Below the pieces are notes generated by a model, which worked only from the letters and a program-made list of their open reading frames with translations, was not told where the DNA came from and did not search any database. A program made the position numbers and the translations under genes. Source: CAYONM01 sp964405325 (GTDB taxonomy: Bacteria > Planctomycetota > UBA11346). Taken from it: a stretch of DNA of 6,110 nt. Location: the NCBI GenBank assembly GCA_964405325.1, contig CAYONM010000224.1, positions 1 through 6,110 on the forward strand. The letters run 5' to 3'. Position 1 is the stretch's first letter; each line of letters begins with the position of its first letter. Below, one piece after another: positions 1 to 5,898 of this stretch.

Positions 1-1930
1 GGTGCGCCAACATCGCCTGCAGCGGCTCGGGCTCGATGCGCACCAGATGCTCGACCCGACGATCGAGGTTGCGCTCCATCCAATCGGCCGAGGAGATGGC
101 CATGATCGGCTCACCACCACCGCCAAACCAGTACACGCGACTGTGTTCCAGGAAGCGACCGATGACCGAATGCACCGTGATCGATTCCGACAACCCCGGC
201 ACGCCGGGACGGAGGATGCAGATGCCACGGATATAGAGCTGAATCTCAACTCCAGCCTGACTGGCGGCGTAGAGTTCGTTGGTGATCGCGACATCGACCA
301 GGGAATTGAATTTGGCCCGGATGAAGGCCGGTTGGCCGGCACGGGCGTGCTGTGCCTCGGCACGGATCCATTCCAGGAAGGTGGAGCGCATGGTGTACGG
401 TGCGGCAGCCATGCGTTCCCAGTGCGGTGGCCGTGCGAAACCGGTGAGCATGTTGAAAAGCGCTGAGACGTCGCGCCCCACCGCTTCGTTGCTGGTGAGA
501 TAACTGAAATCGGTATAGAGTCGGGCCGTTTTGTCGTTGTAGTTGCCAGTGCCCAACTGGCAGTAGCGACGAATGCCATCCTCATCCTGACGGATGATCA
601 GCATCAGCTTGCAATGCACCTTCAAGCCAGCGACACCATAAATAACGTGCGCGCCGGATTCCTCCAGGCTACGGGCCCAACGGATATTGGCTTCCTCGTC
701 GAAGCGAGCCTTCAATTCCACCAACACCGTGACCTGCTTGCCGGCGATGGCCGCTTCGGCCAAGGCTTTGACAATGGGCGAATTGCCGGACACACGGTAC
801 AGGGTCATCTTGATGGCCCGGACCTGTTTGTCGGCAGCAGCGCGCTGGACCAGCTCGACCACCGGCGCAAAACTCTGGAAAGGATGATGCAGCAACAGAT
901 CCCCGGCACGGATGGCAGCAAAAGGGTCACTCCAGTCCACTGGGCTCGGCTGCGGCTCAAACGCCGGATATTCCAGATCGTACCGGTGTTCGCGCCCAGC
1001 GAGCTCAAACAGCATTTTCAGATCCAAGGGCCCAGGAACGACAAACATATTGTCGTCCTCCAGCTGTAGGCAACTTTGCAGCCAGGCACAGAGTTCGATG
1101 CAGGCAGGTGAACCGTTGCAGTTGGTCAGTTCCAATCGTACCGGATCGCCAAAGGCTCGATTGCGCAGCTCTTGCTCGATCTCTGAGAGCAGGTCGATGG
1201 CCTGATCCTCATCGATGTCGATGGAACCGTCGCGGGTGACGCGCATCACCACCCGGCCGCGCACGGTGCTGCCAGGAAAGAGGCTACCCAGAAAATGCGA
1301 GACCACATCCTCCACCAGGGCGTAATGACCGGGCCGAGCCGGCAACGGCACCAGGCGTGAACCTCCCGGCACTGCAACCAAAACACGACCGGGCTCTTTG
1401 GCCTTGGGCAGATCCAGGCCACAGACGACATACAGGGCGCAATTACCCACCAGCGGGAAGGGATGTGCGGCGTCCACCGCCATGGGAGTGAGCATCGGCT
1501 CGAGCTGTTCATGGAAATACACCGCCAGGCTCCGCTCGTCGTCCTCGCTCCAGTCTTGGGCATTGCTCAGAACAATGCCCTGCTCGAACAACAGTGGCCG
1601 GACCTGGTCGTTCCAGCAGGCGTACTGCTCCTCCACCAGCACGCGCACATCCCCCCGAACCGCATCCAGATGCTGTTGCCGGTCCAAACCCGACGGATCG
1701 ACATAACCGTTATCCAGCTGCCGGCTCAGATACAGCCGCGCCAGACGCACCATGCAGAATTCGTCGAGGTTCGAACAGACAATGCCCAAGAAACGAGCGC
1801 GCTCCAACAAGGGATTGCGGGCGTCTTCGGCCTCTTCCAGCACACGCCGATTGAAGCGCAGCCACGAAACCTCGCGATTGAAGTAGCGGCTTTCGACAGC
1901 CGTGGCCTGAGTGGTGAGTCGAGATGACAT
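1..1930 (-). CDS. ppk1: Polyphosphate kinase 1, 3' end cut off by the window edge
   Basis: PPK1 reversibly transfers the terminal phosphate of ATP to a growing polyphosphate chain through a phosphohistidine. The visible 643 residues follow the family layout: N-terminal domain with SWLRFN (22-27) and the ATP-contacting SNLDEF (53-58), a middle domain, then two phospholipase-D-like C domains. Recognisable sites are Arg379 (LYRV) and Arg409 (KARFDEEANI), matching E. coli Arg375 and Arg405; His439 in KVHCK, matching the phosphorylated His435; and His596 in FLEHSRVY, matching His592. The oddity is Gln458 (YCQLGTGNYN), where E. coli has His454. The start ATG at 1930-1928 has GGAG five bases upstream and matches the family N-terminus. 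The family is usually about 690-720 residues, so roughly 50-70 residues lie beyond base 1. It is the second gene of an operon, 47 bases after the Ppx-like gene. Family assignment is very secure; full activity is less so because of Gln458. Confidence 0.97.
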   Translation of the reverse strand, partial: MSSRLTTQATAVESRYFNREVSWLRFNRRVLEEAEDARNPLLERARFLGIVCSNLDEFCMVRLARLYLSRQLDNGYVDPSGLDRQQHLDAVRGDVRVLVEEQYACWNDQVRPLLFEQGIVLSNAQDWSEDDERSLAVYFHEQLEPMLTPMAVDAAHPFPLVGNCALYVVCGLDLPKAKEPGRVLVAVPGGSRLVPLPARPGHYALVEDVVSHFLGSLFPGSTVRGRVVMRVTRDGSIDIDEDQAIDLLSEIEQELRNRAFGDPVRLELTNCNGSPACIELCAWLQSCLQLEDDNMFVVPGPLDLKMLFELAGREHRYDLEYPAFEPQPSPVDWSDPFAAIRAGDLLLHHPFQSFAPVVELVQRAAADKQVRAIKMTLYRVSGNSPIVKALAEAAIAGKQVTVLVELKARFDEEANIRWARSLEESGAHVIYGVAGLKVHCKLMLIIRQDEDGIRRYCQLGTGNYNDKTARLYTDFSYLTSNEAVGRDVSALFNMLTGFARPPHWERMAAAPYTMRSTFLEWIRAEAQHARAGQPAFIRAKFNSLVDVAITNELYAASQAGVEIQLYIRGICILRPGVPGLSESITVHSVIGRFLEHSRVYWFGGGGEPIMAISSADWMERNLDRRVEHLVRIEPEPLQAMLAH

Positions 1931-1977
1931 GAGAACTCCAAACAACACAAACAAATAAACAGGCGACCGGCGTCAGG

Positions 1978-3516
1978 TCAGATATCGGTACGAGCGACGA
2001 CTTCGGCATCCAAGCCGACTACCTCGCGAAACAGATCGGATTTATCGCGGATGGACCAGCGCTCCAACTCGACCTGCCGTCTGTCGACATGCAAGAGCAG
2101 GCGGCCCTCATGTACCTGGCAACGAACCTGCTTGATGCGCTGCTCGCGATCCACATCCAGACCGTAGGCAAGACGCAGAATAGCCGACAAGTGTTGCACC
2201 GCCACCCGCTGTGGTCGCGGCAGAGCCATGAATTCGGCGTGTCGGATGGTGGGTGGCGAACGTCGATGATACCGCGCCACGTTGGCGACAATGGCCTTTT
2301 CCTGACCGGTGAGTCCGGAAATATCCGAACCGCCGATCAGGTACATGCTGTGCTTGTGGCGATTGCGGACATTGACGAAGGCACCGATGTCGTGCACCCA
2401 AGCGGCAAATTCCAACAGGAGGCGTTCCCGTTCGCCCAGGTGATGCAGATCCGTGGTCTGGTCGAAAATCTGGGTCGCCAGGCTAGCGGTGTTGGCAGCG
2501 TAAGCCTTATCCATACGGAAACGATCGCAAAGATTGCGTGCTTCAGCCTGCAGATTGGTGCGATTGAGATGATGCGGCCCCAGGCCACCGGGGCAGAGAT
2601 CGGCCACCAGACCATCGCGCAGATTCAGGTGCGGAATCCACAGCTCATCCTGCCCCAGCTCCCGACACAGGTGCCGAGCCATGGAGATCGCTGGCACCAG
2701 CCGCATGGGCTCCACCAGATCCGCCATCTGCCGAGCCTGCTCCGACCCCAGGGTGATGGTGGCATTTTCGCGACACCAGGCCTCTATCGCCGCCAGTTTG
2801 ACCGGCACCAAGGGACCTTCGGCATCGGGGTCCTGGGCGACGGCGAAGTGCCGCAATTCCGAGCCGGTGATCAACAAGCGTTGGCAACGGCCCAACGGCA
2901 GACGGCGCAGGGTCATACGAGCAACGCCGGCAGCAGAGCGATCGATAGTGGGCGCATAATGGAAGCTGTCATGCAAGTACCGGAAGGTTTCTGAGGCACG
3001 AACCGTCCCGAAATGCTCGTCTACAGAGTGGATCAGTTTTTCACCGCTGATCACGCTCATGATGCTCGAAGACGAACCGACATCCACCAGCAGGGTTTTG
3101 CCACGCAGTGGCAGTTTTTCCCGTTTCACCAAGGCCCGCAGGGCGAGGAAGTACAGTCGCGCCTCCTCGGCGGCATCGATCACCTCCATCTCGAGCCCGG
3201 TCCGCTGCGCAATACGTTCCTGCAACACGTCGCGATTGGTTGCTTCGCGCAGGACCGAGGTACCGACCACCCGAAAGCTGGCCACGCCGTAGCCGGTAGC
3301 CAATTCCTGCACCTGTTCAATGCCGTCGACAATGCCGTCCATCTCTGAGCGGTTCATCCGGCCCACCACCAGAGCACCGGCCAGGTCTTGGGGATGGGTC
3401 ACATCATCCAGCACCCGCCAACCGGACTTACTCACCTCAGCGATATAGGCACGCACAGCGCTGGCCCCGCAATCCACCACCGCCACCACCTGACCACCGG
3501 ATTGCGCTTTCGGCAT
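1978..3516 (-). CDS. ppx: Ppx/GppA-family phosphatase with C-terminal HD domain
   Basis: This 512-residue protein has the two-lobed ASKHA fold of exopolyphosphatase/guanosine pentaphosphatase, then an HD domain. Visible motifs are a first phosphate loop DCGASAVR (15-22), GTSVLREATN (85-94), the acidic EVIDAAEEARL (111-121) carrying the probable catalytic Glu, and a second loop DVGSSSSI (145-152), where the usual form is DIGGGSTE. The HD domain has WVHDIG (373-378), NRHKHSMYLI (385-394) and ARYHRR (414-419). Where an HD domain normally has its first metal His (consensus HAxxVAxLA), there is Tyr339 (KAYAANTASLA). The family removes phosphates from polyphosphate or converts pppGpp to ppGpp; which applies here is not visible. 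The ATG at 3516 is preferred over an in-frame TTG at 3561 because AAAAGGAG lies five bases before it and the conserved fold begins soon after. It is first in the operon with ppk1. The family is secure; the precise activity is uncertain because of the altered loops. Confidence 0.93.
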   Translation of the reverse strand: MPKAQSGGQVVAVVDCGASAVRAYIAEVSKSGWRVLDDVTHPQDLAGALVVGRMNRSEMDGIVDGIEQVQELATGYGVASFRVVGTSVLREATNRDVLQERIAQRTGLEMEVIDAAEEARLYFLALRALVKREKLPLRGKTLLVDVGSSSSIMSVISGEKLIHSVDEHFGTVRASETFRYLHDSFHYAPTIDRSAAGVARMTLRRLPLGRCQRLLITGSELRHFAVAQDPDAEGPLVPVKLAAIEAWCRENATITLGSEQARQMADLVEPMRLVPAISMARHLCRELGQDELWIPHLNLRDGLVADLCPGGLGPHHLNRTNLQAEARNLCDRFRMDKAYAANTASLATQIFDQTTDLHHLGERERLLLEFAAWVHDIGAFVNVRNRHKHSMYLIGGSDISGLTGQEKAIVANVARYHRRSPPTIRHAEFMALPRPQRVAVQHLSAILRLAYGLDVDREQRIKQVRCQVHEGRLLLHVDRRQVELERWSIRDKSDLFREVVGLDAEVVARTDI

Positions 3517-3700
3517 GCCAACTCCTTTTATGCAGGGCGTGTTGTGCCCGATGCCGACCAAAGCTCAATGTAAAGCTCCGTAAAGATGTCATTCCTTCTA
3601 CTTGCTCACTGGTACCGGTTTCCAGTTTACCGTGCCCAGTAAACGGCACACCGAACGCAGCCACGAGGTGGCCCTTGGACCAGTCGCCAGGTTTGCCAGC
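3517..3700. promoter_or_regulatory. Divergent intergenic region between ppx and the metallophosphoesterase
   Basis: The ppx-ppk1 operon leaves to the left and the phosphoesterase gene to the right, so promoters for both probably lie here. GTAAAG occurs at 3570-3575 and again at 3580-3585, ten bases apart. AAAGCTC occurs at 3560-3566 and 3572-3578. A separate dyad has GTTTAC at 3625-3630 and GTAAAC at 3639-3644. A short imperfect hairpin, ACTGG/CCAGT, lies at 3608-3626. TTTACA on the minus strand (3574-3569) could be a -35 element for ppx, but I found no good -10 at the right distance. No site matches the E. coli Pho box well, although helically phased direct repeats near phosphate genes resemble that arrangement. 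The regulatory role is inferred from layout only. Confidence 0.35.
3522..3529 (-). promoter_or_regulatory. Shine-Dalgarno site fixing the ppx start
   Basis: On the minus strand AAAAGGAG stands five bases before the ATG at 3516-3514. It supports that ATG over the upstream in-frame TTG at 3561, whose extra 15 residues do not resemble the Ppx N-terminus. Confidence 0.75.
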
Positions 3701-4438
3701 ATGGCGCCGATGCGTATCTGGGCCCTGTCCGACCTGCACCTCTCCCTTGGTGGCGACAAGCCAATGGATGTCTTTGGCGACCACTGGGAGCGGCACCACG
3801 ACCGTATGGCTTCCGCCTGGGACCGCTTGGTCGCGCCAGCGGACATCGTGCTCTCTCCCGGCGATGTCAGTTGGGCCAACAAAATCCCGGAGGCCACCGC
3901 TGACTTCACCTGGATCGGCCAGCGACCAGGGCGAGTGCTGATTCTCAAAGGCAACCACGATCACTGGTGGCCGAAGAGCAAGACCAAACTCCAGCGCCTA
4001 CTGCCGGACTCGGTGATCGCGCTCAAGCGCAATGCCGTGGTGCTGGATGACATTGCCTTTTACGGCTGCCGTGGCGGCGATTTCACCCCCTTGAAGCAAT
4101 ACGACGACGGCCGCGACCAAGCCGCCATCGATGAGGCCCTGGATCACGAGGAGCACGAACTCCGGCTCAGCCTGCAACATCTGGACGTTCTGACCGCTGC
4201 CCATCCGGTTCGCCTGCGCATCTGCCTGTTCCATTACCCGCCGATCCCCCCCGGTCGGAAGCACAGTCGGTTCACACCGCTGATCCAACAAGGTGGCGCC
4301 AGCCACTGCGTGTATGGCCATCTGCACGGCCAACACGTGGGCGCAGCCCGTATCGAGGGTGAGCTGAGTGGAGTCCACTACCACTGTGCCAGCTGCGATA
4401 TGCTGGGCTTCGAGCCGAAACTGATCGCCGAGCTGTAA
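3701..4438 (+). CDS. Calcineurin-like metallophosphoesterase
   Basis: The 245-residue protein belongs to the binuclear-metal calcineurin-like phosphoesterases and resembles the bacterial predicted phosphohydrolase group (COG1768-like) in its opening RIWALSDLHLS and in the DVFGDHW segment (23-29). All five metal-ligand blocks are present: DLH (11-13), PGDVSW (53-58), GNHDHWW (84-90), LFHYPP (176-181) and YGHLHG (205-210). There is no signal peptide or membrane segment, so it is probably cytoplasmic. The substrate is unknown; relatives cleave phosphomonoesters or phosphodiesters. I place the start at ATG 3701 with a weak AGG nine bases upstream. ATG 3710 is also possible, because the conserved fold begins at that second Met. 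The in-frame TTG at 3602 would add 33 residues unlike the family. It is divergent from ppx-ppk1 and ends with TAA before a hairpin-rich gap. Its length is normal and it looks intact. Confidence 0.9.
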   Translation: MAPMRIWALSDLHLSLGGDKPMDVFGDHWERHHDRMASAWDRLVAPADIVLSPGDVSWANKIPEATADFTWIGQRPGRVLILKGNHDHWWPKSKTKLQRLLPDSVIALKRNAVVLDDIAFYGCRGGDFTPLKQYDDGRDQAAIDEALDHEEHELRLSLQHLDVLTAAHPVRLRICLFHYPPIPPGRKHSRFTPLIQQGGASHCVYGHLHGQHVGAARIEGELSGVHYHCASCDMLGFEPKLIAEL

Positions 4439-4627
4439 ATGCCTGTATCCCAAACCTGCATCGCAGCAGCTGGTCCAACGCCATCTGGAACATCAGGCCA
4501 GCCGCGCTGCCACTGGACGAAGCCGACGGCCAACCGGTCTTTTCTGGTTTGGGACCCGCGCGGCCACACGTTCGGTAAAACGGAGAACCAGAGAATTTCG
4601 GCCGGACAGCGCCCGAAGGCGGCTGAT

Positions 4628-4675
4628 CTGGCGCTAAGGCGTGTTCTCTGTCTCCGTGCAGAGAATCAGCGCCAG
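4628..4675. repeat. Two-tier imperfect hairpin
   Basis: The outer stem is CTGGCGCT (4628-4635) with AGCGCCAG (4668-4675), both perfect. The inner stem is TTCTCTG (4644-4650) with CAGAGAA (4659-4665), closed by an eight-base loop. An asymmetric bulge of eight bases against two separates the tiers, and CTGA/TCAG at 4623-4626 and 4682-4685 could extend the foot. It has no T-run, so it is not a simple intrinsic terminator. It may be a processed or protective 3' structure, or a palindromic repeat. Confidence 0.6.
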
Positions 4676-4724
4676 CGCATGTCAGGCCCCTTAACCCTTT
4701 GAAGCCAGCCACTTACGAAAGCAC

Positions 4725-4745
4725 CCCGGTGGGTTTGCCGCCGGG
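4725..4745. repeat. GC-rich hairpin before the terminator
   Basis: CCCGGTGG (4725-4732) pairs with CCGCCGGG (4738-4745) through eight positions, one of them a G-U pair, around the loop GTTTG. It lacks a U-tract and lies 15 bases before the intrinsic terminator, so the two form tandem stems at the end of the plus-strand transcript. Confidence 0.55.
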
Positions 4746-4760
4746 ATGTCTGACCTAACA

Positions 4761-4792
4761 AAAACGGCACCGTTTCCGGTGCCGTTTTCTTT
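4761..4792. terminator. Strong intrinsic terminator, probably bidirectional
   Basis: AAAACGGCACCG (4761-4772) and CGGTGCCGTTTT (4777-4788) form a perfect 12-pair stem around the four-base loop TTTC. On the plus strand the T-run continues as TTTTCTTT. On the minus strand the stem is followed by TTTTTGTT, so it can stop transcripts from both sides. It would end the plus-strand phosphoesterase transcript and separate it from the converging, broken AlbA_2 gene. Confidence 0.9.
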
Positions 4793-4934
4793 GGTAGACC
4801 AGGATGGGGTTGCGGGTGATGCTGGTGCCGGAGCGGATCTTGGCCACGGTCAGGTGGTTGGGCAGGTGGCCGGGGCTGGTGATCTCGATGCGGTCGGCGA
4901 AGACGAAGATGCGGATGGTGGAGCTGCCGGGGTC

Positions 4935-4953
4935 CTAGGGGCGCAGCCCCTAG
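4935..4953. repeat. Eight-base perfect hairpin with three-base loop
   Basis: CTAGGGGC and GCCCCTAG flank GCA. The short loop and GC-rich stem resemble REP-type units, which can be mobilised by RAYT (IS200/IS605-like) transposases. That link is by resemblance only. Confidence 0.85.
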
Positions 4954-4965
4954 ATGTGAGAGTCA

Positions 4966-5017
4966 AGCCAGGTTCCAACCGGTATAATGAACCGAAGGTT
5001 CCGGTTGGAACCTGGCT
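4966..5017. repeat. 17-base perfect inverted repeat with nested hairpin
   Basis: The arms at 4966-4982 and 5001-5017 match at all 17 positions. The loop (4983-5000) contains AACC and GGTT separated by GAA, giving a stem within the loop. The words GGTTCC, AACC and GGAACC recur through the whole unit. It forms the larger half of the insertion in the AlbA_2 gene. Confidence 0.9.
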
Positions 5018-5898
5018 GGTGTAGTCGCGGTGGATTAGGGCGTTGGCCATCAATTCCTCGAAGACGACGCGGGGGATGATCGGCTGGCCCTGGGTGTTGA
5101 TGCCCTGGTCGCCCTGGACCTTGGGCAGGCAGCGCATGATGAAGGCCAGGGCGCCGTCGCACTGCTCGCTCAGGGTGCCGCCGAAGTCCTCGGAATCGAG
5201 GTAGCGTTCGCCGTCGATGGCGGTGCCGGGGTAGCTGACCGCCTTGACCAGGCAGGTCGGCTGCCAGCGCTGCGGGGTCTTGGCGAAGTAGAGGACGCCG
5301 GCCAGATTCAGTTGCCCGCGTTCGGTGGCCAGGTTCAGGTTCTGCGCCAGGGTCAGGCATTCGCCCGAGTCGTCCGGCAGCTCCTGCTTGAAGCGCTTGT
5401 CGAGGTGTGCGCGTAGGCGCGTGCGGTCGATGGCATCGATGTCCGCCTTGGTCGGCAGCTCGTCGGCGTGGAACTGGGCGCTGATCTGGAACAGCCGGCG
5501 CAGCTCCTCCTTGGATTGCACGCGGCGCTTGTCGGCCCCGGCCTTGAGCCAGATCAGGCCCTGGCGATCGAAGTAGGGCTTGTCCAGCCCCTCAGGCACG
5601 GTGCGCACGATGACCACCCGGCCCTCGCCCACGACGACGTTGGCGGTCTCCACCGTCAGCGGTGAGCGCACACGCTGGCTGGCGGCGTTGCTGATCAGCT
5701 GGTTGAGGCGCTTCACATCCGCCGGCGTCAAGCCGGGCGTGCTGCCATCGTCGGCAACGCCCAGCAGGATGCGCCCGCCCTTGCCGTTGGCCATGGCGGC
5801 CATCTCAGCGGCCAAGCTATCGGCGTTGGTGATGTCGGCCTTGAACTGCAGGGCGCTGTCTTCGCCGGCGGCGATAAGGGTGTGGAGGTCATCGGGAG

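Larger units (their letters stand above)
4439..4754. other. Gene-free, structured intergenic stretch
   Basis: I see no convincing gene here. An 87-codon reading frame begins with an ATG directly after the phosphoesterase stop, but it runs through hairpins, has no Shine-Dalgarno site of its own and matches no family I recognise. A nine-base inverted pair, TCCCAAACC (4448-4456) and GGTTTGGGA (4546-4554), encloses about 90 bases and could fold as one long arm. Two further hairpins follow before the terminator. The stretch could be an untranslated tail, the remnant of a lost gene, or a small RNA ending at the downstream terminator; the sequence does not decide between these. Confidence 0.5.
4923..5018. 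mobile_element. Insertion of about 92 bases made of two perfect hairpins (MITE- or REP-like)
   Basis: The first hairpin is a 17-base perfect inverted repeat, 4966-4982 and 5001-5017, built on GCCAGGTTCCAACCGG. Its 18-base loop holds a smaller AACC-GAA-GGTT hairpin and a TATAAT. The second hairpin is CTAGGGGC (4935-4942) and GCCCCTAG (4946-4953) around GCA. Removing 92 bases between the two GCTG words (4923-4926 and 5015-5018) rejoins the ATPase reading frame as DYTSSTIRIF. Those words could therefore be a four-base target duplication, although the long inverted repeat overlaps the right-hand copy and the exact ends are ambiguous. There is no transposase, so if mobile it would move in trans. 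Confidence 0.72.

Noticed and set aside
2089..2994. 301-codon plus-strand frame antisense to ppx
   Set aside because: It lies wholly within the coding region of a strongly recognised Ppx/GppA protein and shows no family motifs; long antisense frames are common in GC-rich genes.
3545..3592. Canonical Pho box upstream of ppx
   Set aside because: Only one TGTCA-like word is present (3587-3591, plus strand); the paired direct repeats of the E. coli consensus are absent.
3602..3700. 33-residue N-terminal extension of the phosphoesterase from a TTG start
   Set aside because: The extension does not resemble the family. The conserved fold begins at residue 4 of the version starting at 3701, and the extension covers likely promoter sequence.
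3437..3964. 175-codon minus-strand frame across the divergent region and the phosphoesterase start
   Set aside because: It is antisense to the phosphoesterase motifs and overlaps the ppx start region in another frame, and its sequence is low in recognisable structure.
4439..4702. 87-codon plus-strand frame starting directly after the phosphoesterase stop
   Set aside because: It has no clear ribosome site of its own, no recognisable family pattern, and it runs through the two-tier hairpin. The TAAATG junction looks like chance.
4966..5017. Integron attC site or CRISPR repeat
   Set aside because: The palindrome lacks attC core sites of the GTTRRRY/RYYYAAC form in the right layout, and there is only one copy here with no spacer series.
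4746..5024. 92-codon plus-strand frame across the terminator and inserted repeat
   Set aside because: It is antisense to the residual ATPase coding sequence and is read through palindromes; there is no family match.
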